DNA of 64,000 nt from Calliopsis andreniformis (GCF_051401765.1 NW_027480507.1:1984001-2048000), one strand, 5' to 3'; shown: positions 26,288 through 41,173, counted from the first letter of the stretch. The notes: generated by a model from the sequence alone, not told the origin. A program made the numbers and translations.

Positions 26288-27716
26288 CCAATCCCCAATC
26301 CTCAATCCTCAATCCTCAATCCTCAATCCTCAATCCTCAATCTTCAATCCTCAATACTCAATCTTCAATCCTCAATCCTCAATACTCAATCTTCAATCCT
26401 CAATCCTCAATCCTCAATCCTCAATCCTCATGCTTTATTTCTCGATACCCAATCCTCAATCTTCAATCCTCAATCCTCAATCCTCAATTCTCAATGCTCA
26501 ATCTTCAGTCCTCAGTCCTCAAACCTCAATCATCAACCCTCAGACCTCATCCTCAATCCTCAATCCTCAATCCTCAATCCTCAATCGTCAGGCTTCAATC
26601 CTCAATGCTCAATCTTCAATCCTCAATCCTCAATCCTCAATCCTCAATCCTCAATCTTCAATCCTCAATACTCAACCTGCAATCATCAATCCTCAATACT
26701 CAGTCCTCAATCTTCAATCATCAATATTCAATTTTCAATCCTCAATCCTCAATCCTCAATCTTCAATCATCAATATTCAATCTTCAATCCTCAATCCACA
26801 ATCCTCAATCCTCATCCCTCAATCCTCAATGTTCAATCCTCAATACCCAACCCTCAATCTTCAATCCTCAATCCTCAATCCTCAATCCTCAATCCTCAAT
26901 CCTCAATCCTCAATCCTCAATACTCAATCTTCAATCCTCAACACTCAATCTTCAATCCTCAATCCTCAATACTCAATCCTCAATCCTCAATCCTCAATCG
27001 TCAGTCTTCAATCCTCAATACTCAATCTTCAATCCTCAATCCTCAATCCTCAATCCTCAATTCTCAATCCTCAATCCTCAGTCCTCAGTCCTCAAACCTC
27101 AATCCTCAACGCTCAGCCCTCATCGTCAATCCTCGATCTTCAATCCTCAATCCTCAATCTTCAATGCTCAATACTCAATCTTCAATACTCAATCCTCAAT
27201 TCTCAATCCTCAATAGTCAGTCTTCAATCCTCAATACTCAATCTTCAATCCTCAATCCTCAATCCTCAATCCTCAATCCTCATTCTTCATTCCTCGATAC
27301 CCAATCCTCAATCTTCAATCCTCAATCCTCAATCCTCAATTCTCAATCCTCAATCTTCAATCCTCAATACTCAATCTTCGATCCTCATACCTCAGTCCTC
27401 AAACATCTACCCTCAACCCTCAGCCCTCATCGTCAATCCTCAATCTTCAATGCTCAATACTCAATCTTCAATCCTCAATCCACAATTCTCAATCCTCAAT
27501 CTTCAATCCTCAATACTCAATCTTCAGTCCTCAATCCTCAATACTCAATCTTCAATCCTCAATCCTCAATCCTCAATCCTCAATCCTCATGCTTTATTTC
27601 TCGATACCCAATCCTCAATCTTCAATCCTCAATCCTCAATCCTCAATTCTCAATCCTCAATCTTCAGTCCTCAGTCCTCAAACCTCAATCATCAACCCTC
27701 AGACCTCATCCTCAAT
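26288..27716. repeat. 1.4-kb segment duplicated 5,692 bp downstream
   Basis: L4 landmarks at 26,430 and 27,589 recur at 32,122 and 33,281, both at offset 5,692. This is 133 bp less than the 5,825 offset just upstream, and 133 is exactly 19 heptamers. The partner is about 31,979-33,408. The match ends where one copy reads TCATCCTCAATCTTC and the other TCATCCTCAATCCTC. Confidence 0.82.
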
Positions 27717-28330
27717 CTTCAATCCTCAATCCTCAATCCTCGATCCTCAATCCTCAGTCCTCAGTCCTCAATCCTCAATCCTCAATCTTCAATCATCAAT
27801 ACTCAATCTGCAATCCTCAATCCTCAATCCTCAATCCTCAATCCTCAATCTTCGATCCTCAATACTCAATCTTCAGTACTCAATCCTCAATCCTCAATCC
27901 TCAATCCTCAATCCCCAATCCTCAACCTTCAACCCTCAATACTCAATCTGCAATCCTCAATCCTCAATCCTCAATCCTCAATCGTCAGTCTACAATCCTC
28001 AATACTCAATCTTCAATCCTCAATCCTCAATCCCCAATCCTCAATATTCAATCCTCAATCCTCAATCCTCATTCCTCAATCCTCAATGTTCAATCCTCAA
28101 TACCCAATCCTCAATCTTCAATCCTCAATCCCCAATCCTCAATCCTCAATCCTCAATCCTCAGTCCTCAAACCTCAATCCTGAATCCTCAATCCTCAATC
28201 CTCATTCCTCAATCCTCAATCCTCAATCCTCAACCCTCAATCCTCAATCTTCAATCCTCAATACTCAATCTTCAATCCTCAATCCTCTATCCTCAATCCT
28301 CAATCCTCAATCCTCAATCCTCAATCTTCG
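27589..28330. repeat. 0.7-kb segment shared with 12.16-12.9 kb
   Basis: The L4 landmark and the variant order after it match 12,164 onward at offset 15,425; the PQS-stop end at 28,183 corresponds to 12,758. The similarity ends near 28,330, before the L3 landmark found in the 12-kb copy. Confidence 0.7.
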
Positions 28331-28384
28331 ATCCTCAATACTCAATCTTCAATACTCAATCCTCAATCCTCAATCCTCAATCCT

Positions 28385-29295
28385 CAATACCCAATCCTCA
28401 ATCTTCAATCCTGAATCCTCAATCCTCAATTCTCAATCCTCATTCCTCAGTCCTCAGACCTAGAACCTCAATCCTCAACCCTCAGCCCTCATCCTCAATC
28501 CTCAATCCTCAATCTTCAATCCTCAATCCTCAATCCTCAATACTCAAACTTCAATCCTCAATCCTCAGTCCTCAAACCTCAATTCTGAATCCTCAATCCA
28601 CAATTCTCAATCCTCAATCCTCAATCCTCAATCCTCAATCCTCAATCCTCAATCCTCAATCCTCAATCCTCAATCCTCAATCCTCAATCCTCAATCTTCA
28701 ATCCTCAATACTCAATCTTCAATCCTCAGTCCTCAATACTCAATCCTCAATCCTCAATCCTCAATCGTCAGTCTTCAATCCTCAATACTCAATCTTCAAT
28801 CCTCAATCCTCAATCCTCAATCCTCAATCCTCATTCTTCATTCCTCGATACCCAATCCTCAATCTTCAAACCTCAATCCTCAATCCTCAATTCTCAATCC
28901 TCTATCTTCAGTCCTCAGTCATCAAACCTCAATCATCAACCCTCAGCCCTCATCTTCAATCCTCAATCCTCAATCCTCAATCCTCAATCCTCAATCGTCA
29001 ATCTTCAATCCTCAATACTCAATCTTCAATCCTCAATCCTCAATTCTCAATCCTCAATCCTCAATCCTCAATCCTCAATCCTCAATCCTCAATCCTCAAT
29101 CCTCAATCGTCAGTCTACAATCCTCAATACTCAATCTTCAGTCCTCAATCCTCAATCCCCAATCCCCAATCCTCAATCCTCAATCCTCAATCCTCAATCC
29201 TCAATCCTCAATCTTCAATCCTCAATACTCAATCTTCAATCCTCAATCCTCAATACTCAATCTTCAATCCTCAATCCTCAATCCTCAATCCTCAA
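28385..29295. repeat. 0.9-kb segment shared with 10.1-11.0 kb
   Basis: It enters at an L2 landmark (CTAGAACC at 28,460) without the L3 and L1 landmarks that normally precede it. It then follows the 10.17-10.99 kb order at offset 18,289; for example the TTCAAACC variant near 28,863 matches 10,574. The same kind of headless junction is seen near 15,543 and 21,436. Confidence 0.7.
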
Positions 29296-30999
29296 TCCTC
29301 AATCTTCAATCCTCAATACTCAATCTTCGATCCTCATACCTCAGTCCTGAAACATCTACCCTCAACCCTCAGCCCTCATCGTCAATCCTCAATCTTCAAT
29401 GCTCAATACTCAATCTTCAATCCTCAATCCACAATTCTCAATCCTCAATCTTCATTCCTCAATACTCAATCTTCAATCCTCAATCCTCAATACTCAATCT
29501 TCAATCCTCAATCCTCAATCCTCAATCCTCAATCCTCATGCTTTATTTCTCGATACCCAATCCTCAATCTTCAATCCTCAATCCTCAATCCTCAATACTC
29601 AATCCTCAATCTTCAGTCCTCAGTCCTCAAACCTCAATCATCAACCCTCAGACCTCATCCTCAATCCTCAATCCTCAATCCTCAATCCTCAATCGTCAGG
29701 CTTCAATCCTCAATGCTCAATCTTCAATCCTCAATCCTCAATCCTCAATCCTCAATCCTCAATCTTCAATCCTCAATACTCAACCTGCAATCCTCAATCC
29801 TCAATACTCAGTCCTCAATCTTCAATCATCAATATTCAATTTTCAATCCTCAATGCTCAATCCTCAATCTTCAATCATCAATATTCAATCTTCAATCCTC
29901 AATCCACAATCCTCAATCCTCATCCCTCAATCCTCAATGTTCAATCCTCAATACCCAATCCTCAATCTTCAATCCTCAATCCTCAATCCTCAATCCTCAA
30001 TCCTCAATCCTCAATCCTCAATCCTCAATCTTCAATCCTCAACACTCAATCTTCAATCCTCAATCCTCAATACTCAATCCTCAATCCTCAATCCTCAATC
30101 GTCAGTCTTCAATCCTCAATACTCAATCTTCAATCCTCAATCCTCAATCCTCAATCCTCAACTCTCAATCCTCAATCCTCAGTCCTCAGTCCTCAAACCT
30201 CAATCCTCAACGCTCAGCCCTCATCGTCAATCCTCGATCTTCAATCCTCAATCCTCAATCTTCAATGCTCAATACTCAATCTTCAATACTCAATCCTCAA
30301 TTCTCAATCCTCAATAGTCAGTCTTCAATCCTCAATACTCAATCTTCAATCCTCAATCCTCAATCGTCAGTCTTCAATCCTCAATACTCAATCTTCAATC
30401 CTCAACCCTCAACCCTCAATCCTCAATCCTCATTCTTCAATCCTCGATACCCAATCCTCAATCTTCAATCCTCAATCCTCAATCCTCAATTCTCTATCCT
30501 CAATCCTCTGTCCTCAGTCCTCAAACCTCAATCATCGACCCTCAGCCCTCATCCTCAATCGTCAATCCTCAATCCTCAATCCTCAATCCTCAATCATCAA
30601 CCTTCAATCCTCAATACTCAATCTTCAACCCTCTATCCTCAATTCTCAATCCTCAATCCTCAATCCTCAATCCTCAATCCTCAGTCCTCAATCATCAAAC
30701 GTCAGTCTTCAATCCTCAATACTCAACCTTCAATCCTCAATCCTCAATCCTCAACCCTCAATCCTCATTCTTCAATCCTCAATACCGAATCCTCAATCTT
30801 CAATCCTCAATCCTCAATCCTCAATTCTCAATACTCAATCTTCAATCCTCAATCCTCAATCCTCAGTCTTCAATCCTTAATACTCAGTCTTCAATCCTCA
30901 ATCCTCAGTCCTCAAACCTCAATTCTGAATCCTCAATCCTGAATCCTTAATCCTCGGCCCTCAGTCCTCAACAATCAGTCGTCAATCCTCAATCCTCAA

Positions 31000-31076
31000 T
31001 AGAATATCCTCGATTCACAGTTTTCAATTCTCAGTGCTCAATCTGCAATCTTCAAACCTCTATCCACAAACATCAA
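31000..31076 (+). repeat. 77-bp island L1, type B
   Basis: Offset 5,825 from the island at 25,175. It reads CTCAATCTGCAATC where the two earlier type-B copies read CTCAATCAGCAATC. Confidence 0.85.
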
Positions 31077-33407
31077 TTCTCATCACTCAGCCCTCAACAC
31101 TCAGTCCTCAATGTTCAACCCTCAATACTCAATCCTCAATCCTCAATCGTCAATCTTCAATCCTCAATACTCAATCTTCCATCCTCAATCCTCAATCCTC
31201 AATCCTCAATCCTCATTCTTCAATCCTCAATACTCAATCCTCCATGTTCAATCCTCAATCCTCAATCCTCAATTCTCAATCCTCAATCCTCAATCCTCAA
31301 TCCTCAATCGTCAATCTTCAATCCTCAATACTCAATCTTCAATCCTCAATCCTCAATCCTCAATCCTCAATCCTGATTCTTCAATCATCAATACACAATC
31401 TTCAATCCTCAATCCTCATCCTCAATCCTCAATTCTCAATCCTCAATCCTCAGCCCTCAGTCCTCAAACCTCAACCCTCAACCCTCAGACCTCATCGTCA
31501 ATCCTGAATCTTCAATCCTCAATCCTCAATCTTCAATACTCAATACTCAATCTTCAATCGTCAATCAACAATTCTCAATCCTCAATCCTCAATCCTCAAT
31601 CCTCAATCCTCAATCCTCAATCCTCAATCCTCAATCCTCAATCCTCAATCTTCAATCCTCAATACTCAATCTTCAATCCACAGTCCTCAATACTCAATCC
31701 TCAATCCTCAATCCTCAATCGTCAGTCTTCAATCCTCAATACTCAATCTTCAATCCTCAATCCTCAATCCTCAATCCTCAATCCTCATTCTTCATTCCTC
31801 GATACCCAATCCTCAATCTTCAATCCTCAATCCTCAATCCTCAATTCTCAATCCTCTATCTTCAGTCCTCAGTCATCAAACCTCAATCATCAACCCTCAG
31901 CCCTCATCTTCAATCCTCAATCCTCAATCCTCAATCCTCAATCCTCAATCGTCAATCTTCAATCCTCAATACTCAATCCCCAATCCCCAATCCTCAATCC
32001 TCAATCCTCAATCCTCAATCCTCAATCCTCAATCTTCAATCCTCAATACTCAATCTTCAATCCTCAATCCTCAATACTCAATCTTCAATCCTCAATCCTC
32101 AATCCTCAATCCTCAATCCTCATGCTTTATTTCTCGATACCCAATCCTCAATCTTCAATCCTCAATCCTCAATCCTCAATTCTCAATCCTCAATCTTCAG
32201 TCCTCAGTCCTCAAACCTCAATCATCAACCCTCAGACCTCATCCTCAATCCTCAATCCTCAATCCTCAATCCTCAATCGTCAGGCTTCAATCCTCAATGC
32301 TCAATCTTCAATCCTCAATCCTCAATCCTCAATCCTCAATCCTCAATCTTCAATCCTCAATACTCAACCTGCAATCCTCAATCCTCAATACTCAGTCCTC
32401 AATCTTCAATCATCAATATTCAATTTTCAATCCTCAATCCTCAATCCTCAATCTTCAATCATCAATATTCAATCTTCAATCCTCAATCCACAATCCTCAA
32501 TCCTCATCCCTCAATCCTCAATGTTCAATCCTCAATACCCAATCCTCAATCTTCAATCCTCAATCCTCAATCCTCAATCCTCAATCCTCAATCCTCAATC
32601 CTCAATCCTCAATACTCAATCTTCAATCCTCAACACTCAATCTTCAATCCTCAATCCTCAATACTCAATCCTCAATCCTCAATCCTCAATCGTCAGTCTT
32701 CAATCCTCAATACTCAATCTTCAATCCTCAATCCTCAATCCTCAATCCTCAATTCTCAATCCTCAATCCTCAGTCCTCAGTCCTCAAACCTCAATCCTCA
32801 ACGCTCAGCCCTCATCGTCAATCCTCGATCTTCAATCCTCAATCCTCAATCTTCAATGCTCAATACTCAATCTTCAATACTCAATCCTCAATTCTCAATC
32901 CTCAATAGTCAGTCTTCAATCCTCAATACTCAATCTTCAATCCTCAATCCTCAATCCTCAATCCTCAATCCTCATTCTTCATTCCTCGATACCCAATCCT
33001 CAATCTTCAATCCCCAATCCTCAATCCTCAATTCTCAATCCTCAATCTTCAATCCTCAATACTCAATCTTCGATCCTCATACCTCAGTCCTCAAACATCT
33101 ACCCTCAACCCTCAGCCCTCATCGTCAATCCTCAATCTTCAATGCTCAATACTCAATCTTCAATCCTCAATCCACAATTCTCAATCCTCAATCTTCAATC
33201 CTCAATACTCAATCTTCAATCCTCAATCCTCAATACTCAATCTTCAATCCTCAATCCTCAATCCTCAATCCTCAATCCTCATGCTTTATTTCTCGATACC
33301 CAATCCTCAATCTTCAATCCTCAATCCTCAATCCTCAATTCTCAATCCTCAATCTTCAGTCCTCAGTCCTCAAACATCAATCATCAACCCTCAGACCTCA
33401 TCCTCAA

Positions 33408-36130
33408 TCCTCAATCCTCAATCCTCAATTCTCAATCGTCAGGCTTCAATCCTCAATGCTCAATCTTCAATCCTCAATCCTCAATCCTCAATCCTCAATC
33501 CTCAATCTTCAATCCTCAATACTCAACCTGCAATCCTCAATCCTCAATACTCAGTCCTCAATCTTCAATCATCAATATTCAATTTTCAATCCTCAATCCT
33601 CAATCCTCAATCTTCAATCATCAATATTCAATCTTCAATCCTCAATCCACAATCCTCAATCCTCATCCCTCAATCCTCAATGTTCAATCCTCAATACCCA
33701 ATCCTCAATCTTCAATCCTCAATCCTCAATCCTCAATCCTCAATCCTCAATCCTCAATCCTCAATCCTCAATCTTCAATCCTCAACACTCAATCTTCAAT
33801 CCTCAATCCTCAATACTCAATCCTCAATCCTCAATCCTCAATCGTCAGTCTTCAATCCTCAATACTCAATCTTCAATCCTCAATCCTCAATCCTCAATCC
33901 TCAATTCTCAATCCTCAATCCTCAGTCCTCAGTCCTCAAACCTCAATCCTCAACGCTCAGCCCTCATCGTCAATCCTCGATCTTCAATCCTCAATCCTCA
34001 ATCTTCAATGCTCAATACTCAATCTTCAATACTCAATCCTCAATTCTCAATCCTCAATAGTCAGTCTTCAATCCTCAATACTCAATCTTCAATCCTCAAT
34101 CCTCAATCCTCAATCCTCAATCCTCATTCTTCATTCCTAGATACCCAATCCTCAATCTTCAATCCTCAATCCTCAATCCTCAATTCTCAATCCTCAATCT
34201 TCAATCCTCAATACTCAATCTTCGATCCTCATACCTCAGTCCTCAAACATCAACACTCAACCCTCAGCCCTCATCGTCAATCCTCAATCTTCAATGCTCA
34301 ATACTCAATCTTCAATCCTCAACCCACAATTCTCAATCCTCAATCCTCAATCCTGAATCCTCAATCCTCAATCCTCAATCCTCAATCCTCAATCCTCAAT
34401 CCTCAATCCTGAATCCTCAATCTTCAATCTTCAATACTCAATCTTCAATCCTCAATCCTCAATACTCAATCCTCAATCCTCAATCCTCAATCGTCAGTCT
34501 TCAATCCTCAATACTCAATCTTCAATCCTCAACCCTCAACCCTCAATCCTCAATCCTCATTCTTCAATCCTCGATACCCAATCCTCAATCTTCAATCCTC
34601 AATCCTCAATCCTCAATTCTCTATCCTCAATCCTCTGTCCTCAGTCCTCAAACCTCAATCATCGACCCTCAGCCCTCATCCTCAATCCTCAATCCTCAAT
34701 CCTCAATCCTCAATCCTCAATCATCAATCTTCAATCCTCAATACTCAATCTTCAACCCTCTATCCTCAATTCTCAATCCTCAATCCTCAATCCTCAATCC
34801 TCAATCCTCAGTCCTCAATCATCAAACGTCAGTCTTCAATCCTCAATACTCAATCTTCAATCCTCAATCCTCAATCCTCAATCCTCAATCCTCATTCTTC
34901 AATCCTCAATACCGAATCCTCAATCTTCAATCCTCAATCCTCAATCCTCAATTCTCAATACTCAATCTTCAATCCTCAATCCTCAATCCTCAGTCTTCAA
35001 TCCTTAATACTCAGTCTTCAATCCTCAATCCTCAGTCCTCAAACCTCAATTCTGAATCCTCAATCCTGAATCCTTAATCCTCGGCCCTCAGTCCTCAACA
35101 ATCAGTCGTCAATCCTCAATCCTCAACAGAATATCCTCGATTCACAGTTTTCAATTCTCAGGGCTCAATCTGCAATCTTCAAACCTCTATCCACAAACAT
35201 CAATTCTCATCACTCAGCCCTCAACACTCAGTCCTCAATGTTCAACCCTCAATACTCAATCCTCAATCCTCAATCGTCAATCTTCAATCCTCAATACTCA
35301 ATCTTCCATCCTCAATCCTCAATCCTCAATCCTCAATCCTCATTCTTCAATCCTCAATACTCAACCCTCCATGTTCAATCCTCAATCCTCAATCCTCAAT
35401 TCTCAATCCTCAGTCCTCAATCCTCAATCCTCAATCCTCATTCTTCAATCCTCAATACTCAATCTTCAATCCTCAATCCTCATCCTCAATCCTCAATTCT
35501 CAATCCTCAATCCTCAGCCCTCAGTCCTCAAACCTCAACCCTCAACCCTCAGACCTCATCGTCAATCCTGAATCTTCAATCCTCAATCCTCAATCTTCAA
35601 TACTCAATACTCAATCTTCAATCCTCAATCAACAATTCTCAATCCTCAATCCTCAATCCTCAATCCTGAATCCTCAATCCTGAATCCTCAATCCTCAATC
35701 CTCAATCCTCAATCCTCAATCTTCAATCCTCAATACTCAATCTTCAATCCTCAATCCTCAATACTCAATCCTCAATCCTCAATCCTCAATCGTCAGTCTT
35801 CAATCCTCAATACTCAATCTTCAATCCTCAATCCTCAATCCTCAATCCTCAATCCTCATTCTTCATTCCTCGATACCCAATCCTCAATCTTCAATCCTCA
35901 ATACTCAATCCTCAATTCTCAATCCTCAATCCTCAATCCTCAATCATCAACTTTCAATCCTCAATACTCAATCTTCAATCCTCAATCCTCAATTCTCAAT
36001 CCTCAATCCTCAATCCTCAATCCTCAATCCTCAATCCTCAATCCTCAATCGTCAATCTTCAATCCTCAATACTCAATCTTCAATCCTCAATCCTCAATCC
36101 TCAATCCTCAATCCTCATTCTTCAATCCTC
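33408..36130. repeat. Mosaic heptamer segment between repeat blocks
   Basis: No long tandem period covers this stretch. Its left part resembles the 2.2-kb module of the left end. Its centre (34.48-35.65 kb) is the fourth copy of the variant-rich 1.2-kb segment. Its right part (35.7-36.1 kb) has mostly simple units. I see no gene or non-heptamer sequence. Confidence 0.7.
35127..35203 (+). repeat. 77-bp island L1, type B, variant start
   Basis: Starts CAGAATATCC where all other copies start TAGAATATCC or TAGAATATAC, and reads CAGGGCTC where other type-B copies read CAGTGCTC. It is the last type-B island; those further right are types A, C or D. Confidence 0.83.
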
Positions 36131-37880
36131 AATACTCAATCCTCAATGTTCAATCCTCAATCCTCAATCCTCAATTCTCAATCCTCAATCCTCAATCCTC
36201 AATCCTCAATCGTCAATCTTCAATCCTCAATACTCAATCTTCAATCCTCAGTCCTCAATCCTCAATCCTCAATCCTGATTCTTCAATCCTCAATACACAA
36301 TCTTCAATCCTCAATCCTCAATCCTCAATCCTCAATTCTCAATCCTCAATCCTCATACCTCAGTCCTCAAACGTCAACCCTCAACCCTCAGCCCTCATCG
36401 TCAATCCTCAATCTTCAATCCTCAATCCTCAATCTTCAATGCTCAATACTCAATCTTCAATCCTCAATCCACAATTCTCAATCTTCAGTCCTCAATCCTC
36501 AATCCTCGATCCTCAATCCTCAGTCCTCAGTCCACAATCCTCAATCCTCAATCTTCAATCATCAATACTCAATCTGCAATCCTCAATCCTCAATCCTCAA
36601 TCCTCAATCCTAAACCTTCGATCCTCAATACTCAATCTTCAATACTCAATCCTCAATCCTCAATCCTCAATCCTCAATCCCCAATCCTCAATCTTCAATC
36701 CTCAATACTCAATCTGCAATCCTCAATCCTCAATTCTCAATTCTCAATCGTCAGTCTACAATCCTCAATACTCAATCTTCAATCCTCAATCCTCAATCCC
36801 CAATCCTCAATATTCAATCCTCAATCCTCAATCCTCATTCCTCAATCCTCAATGTTCAATCCTCAATACCCAATCCTCAATCTTCAATCCTCAATCCTCA
36901 ATCCTCAATCCTCAATCCTCAATCCTCAGTCCTCAAACCACAATCCTGAATCCTCAATCCTCAATCCTCATTCCTCAATCCTCAATCCTCAATCCTCAAC
37001 CCTCAATCCTCAATCTTCAATCCTCAATACTCAATCTTCAATCCTCAATCCTCGATCCTCAATCCTCAATCCTCAATCCTCAATCCTCAATCTTCAATCC
37101 TCAATACTCAACCGGCAATCCCCAATCCTCAATCCTCAACACTCAATCCTCAATCCTCATTCTTCAATCCTCAATACCGAAACCTCACTCTTCAATCCTC
37201 AATCCTCAATCCTCGATTCTCAATCCTGAATCCTCAATTCTCATACTTCAAACATAAATACCCAACCGTCAGTCCTTGTCCTCAATCCACAACCCTCAAT
37301 CCTCAATCCTCAATCTTCAATCATCAATATTCAATCTTCAATCCTCAATCCTCAACCCTCAATCCTCATCCCTCAATCCTCAATGTTCAATCCTGAATAC
37401 CCAATAATCAATCTTCAATCCTCGATCCTCAATCAATCCTCAATCCTCAATCCTCAGTCCTCAAACCTCAATCCTGAATCCTCAATCCTGAAACCTCAAT
37501 CTTCGGCCCTCAGTCCTCAACAGTCAGTTGTCAATCCTCAATCGTCAATAGAATATCCTCTGTTCAGAGTTTTCAATACGCAATACTCAATCTGCAATCT
37601 TCAAATCTCTATCCACAAACATCAATGCTCATCACTCAACCCTCAACACTCAGTCCCCAATCTTCAATCTTCAATCCTCAATACCCAATCTTCAATCCTC
37701 AATCCTCAATCCTCCATTCTCAATCCTCAATCCTCATTCTTCAGTCCTCAATACCCAATCCTCAATCTTCAATCCTGAATCCTCAATCCTCAATTCTCAA
37801 TCCTCATTCCTCAGTCCTCAGACCTAGAACCTCAATCCTCAACCCTCAGCCCTCATCCTCAATCCTCAATCCTCAATCCT
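36130..37880. repeat. 1.75-kb segment duplicated 3,930 bp downstream
   Basis: Landmarks at 36,146, 36,439, 36,852, 37,383 and 37,625 recur at 40,076, 40,369, 40,782, 41,313 and 41,555, all at offset 3,930. The partner is about 40,060-41,810. It carries a full 588-bp cassette and the preceding AACCGGCAATCC variant. Confidence 0.85.
37244..37831 (+). repeat. 588-bp variant cassette, copy 4
   Basis: First cassette after an 18-kb stretch without one. From here on the cassettes read CTTCGGCCC where copies 1-3 read CTTCGGACC, which separates a left and a right subfamily. Island at 37,549. Confidence 0.88.
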
Positions 37881-40800
37881 CAATCTTCAATCCTCAATCC
37901 TCAATCCTCAATCCTCAATCCTCAATCCTCAATCCCCAATCCTCAATCCTCAATCCTCAATCGTCAGTCTACAATCCTCAATACTCAATCTTCAGTCCTC
38001 AATTCTCAATCCCCAATCCTCAATCCTCAATCCTCAATCCTCAATCCTCAATCCTCAATCTTCAATCCTCAATACTCAATCTTCAATCCTCAATCCTCAA
38101 TACTCAATCTTCAATCCTCAGTCCTCAATCCTCAATCCTCAATCCTCATGCTTTATTTCTCGATACCCAATCCTCAATCTTCAATCCTCAATCCTCAATC
38201 CTCAATTCTCAATCCTCAATCTTCAGTCCTCAGTCCTCAAACCTCAATCATCAACCCTCAGACCTCATCCTCAATCCTCAATCCTCAATCCTCAATCCTC
38301 AATCGTCAGGCTTCAATCCTCAATGCTCAATCTTCAATCCTCAATCCTCAATCCTCAATCCTCAATCCTCAATCTTCAATCCTCAATACTCAACCTGCAA
38401 TCCTCAATCCTCAATACTCAGTCCTCAATCTTCAATCATCAATATTCAATTTTCAATCCTCAATCCTCAATCCTCAATCTTCAATCATCAATATTCAATC
38501 TTCAATCCTCAATCCACAATCCTCAATCCTCATCCCTCAATCCTCAATGTTCAATCCTCAATACACAATCCTCAATCTTCAATCCTCAATCCTCAATCCT
38601 CAATCCTCAATCCTCAATCCTCAATCCTCAATCTTCAATCCTCAACACTCAATCTTCAATCCTCAATCCTCAATACTCAATCCTCAATCCTCAATCCTCA
38701 ATCCTCAATCGTCAGTCTTCAATCCTCAATACTCAGTCTTCAATCCTCAATCCTCAACCCTCAATCCTCAATTCTCAATCCTCAATCCTCAGTCCTCAGT
38801 CCTCAAACCTCAATCCTCAACGCTCAGCCCTCATCGTCAATCCTCGATCTTCAATCCTCAATCCTCAATCTTCAATGCTCAATACTCAATCTTCAATACT
38901 CAATCCTCAATTCTCAATCGTCAATCCTGAATCCTCAATCCTCAATCTTCAACCCTCAATACTCAATCGTCAGTCTTCAATCCTCAATACTCAATCTTCA
39001 ATCATCAATCCTCAATCCTCAATCCTCAATCCTCATTCTTCAATCCTCAACCCTCAATTCTCAATCCTCAATCCTCAGTCCTCAGTCCTCAAACCTCAAC
39101 CCTCAACCCTCAAACCTCATCGTCAATCCTCAATCTTCAATCCTCAATCCTCAATCTTCAATGCTCAATACTCAATCTTCAATCCTCAATCCACAATTCT
39201 CAATCCTCAATCCTCAATCCTCAATGCTCAATCCTGAATCCTCAATCCTCAATCCTCAATCCTCAGTCCTCAATCTTCAATCCTCAATACTCAATCTTCA
39301 ATCCTCAATCCTCAATACTCAATCCTCAATCCTCAATCCTCAATAGTCAGTCTTCAATCCTCAATACTCAATATTCAATCCTCAATCCTCAATCCTCAAT
39401 CCTCAATCCTCATTCTTCATTCCTCGATACCCAATCCTCAATCTTCAATCCTCAATCCTAAATCCTCAATTCTCAATCCTCAATCTTCAATCCTCAATAC
39501 TCAATCTTCGATCCTCATACCTCAGTCCTCAAACATCAACCCTCAACCCTCAGCCCTCATCGTCAATCCTCAATCTTCAATGCTCAATACTCAATCTTCA
39601 ATCCTCAATCCACAATTCTCAATCCTCAATCCTCAATCCTGAATCCTCAATCCTCAATCCTCAATCCTCAATCCTCAATCCTCAATCCTCAATCCTGAAT
39701 CCTCAATCTTCAATCTTCAATACTCAATCTTCAATCCTCAATCCTCAATACTCAATCCTCAATCCTCAATCCTCAATCGTCAGTCTTCAATCCTCAATAC
39801 TCAATCTTCAATCCTCAACCCTCAACCCTCAATCCTCAATCCTCATTCTTCAATCCTCGATACCCAATCCTCAATCTTCAATCCTCAATCCTCAATCCTC
39901 AATTCTCAATCCTCAATCCTCTGTCCTCAGTCCTCAAACCTCAATCATCGATCCTCAGCCCTCATCCTCAATCCTCAATCCTCAATACTCAATCCTCAAT
40001 CCTCAATCATCAATCTTCAATCATCAATACTCAATCTTCAACCCTCTATCCTCAATTCTCAATACTCAATCCTCAATGTTCAATCCTCAATCCTCAATCC
40101 TCAATTCTCAATCCTCAATCCTCAATCCTCAATCCTCAATCGTCAATCTTCAATCCTCAATACTCAATCTTCAATCCTCAGTCCTCAATCCTCAATCCTC
40201 AATCCTGATTCTTCAATCCTCAATACACAATCTTCAATCCTCAATCCTCAATCCTCAATCCTCAATTCTCAATCCTCAATCCTCATATCTCAGTCCTCAA
40301 ACGTCAACCCTCAACCCTCAGTCCTCATCGTCAATCCTCAACCTTCAATCCTCAATCCTCAATCTTCAATGCTCAATACTCAATCTTCAATCCTCAATCC
40401 ACAATTCTCAATCTTCAATCCTCAATCCTCAATCCTCGATCCTCAATCCTCAGTCCTCAGTCCTCAATCCTCAATCCTCAATCTTCAATCATCAATACTC
40501 AATCTGCAATCCTCAATCCTCAATCCTCAATCCTCAATCCTCAATCTTCGATCCTCAATACTCAATCTTCAGTACTCAATCCTCAATCCTCAATCCTCAA
40601 TCCTCAATCCCCAATCCTCAATCTTCAATCCTCAATACTCAATCTGCAATCCCCAATCCTCAATCCTCAATCCTCAATCGTCAGTCTACAATCCTCAATA
40701 CTCAATCTTCAATCCTCAATCCTCAATCCCCAATCCTCAATATTCAATCCTCAATCCTCAATCCTCATTCCTCAATCCTCAATGTTCAATCCTCAATACC

Positions 40801-41173
40801 CAATCCTCAATCTTCAATCCTCAATCCTCAATCCTCAATCCTCAATCCTCAATCCTCAGTCCTCAAACCTCAATCCTGAATCCTCAATCCTCAATCCTCA
40901 TTCCTCAATCCTCAATCCTCAATCCTCAACCCTCAATCCTCAATCTTCAATCCTCAATACTCAATCTTCAATCCTCAATCCTCTATCCTCAATCCTCAAT
41001 CCCCAATCCTCAATCCTCAATCTTCAATCCTCAATACTCAACCGGCAATCCCCAATCCTCAATCCTCAACACTCAATCCTCAATCCTCATTCTTCAATCC
41101 TCAATACCGAAACCTCACTCTTCAATCCTCAATCCTCAATCCTCGATTCTCAATCCTGAATCCTCAATTCTCA

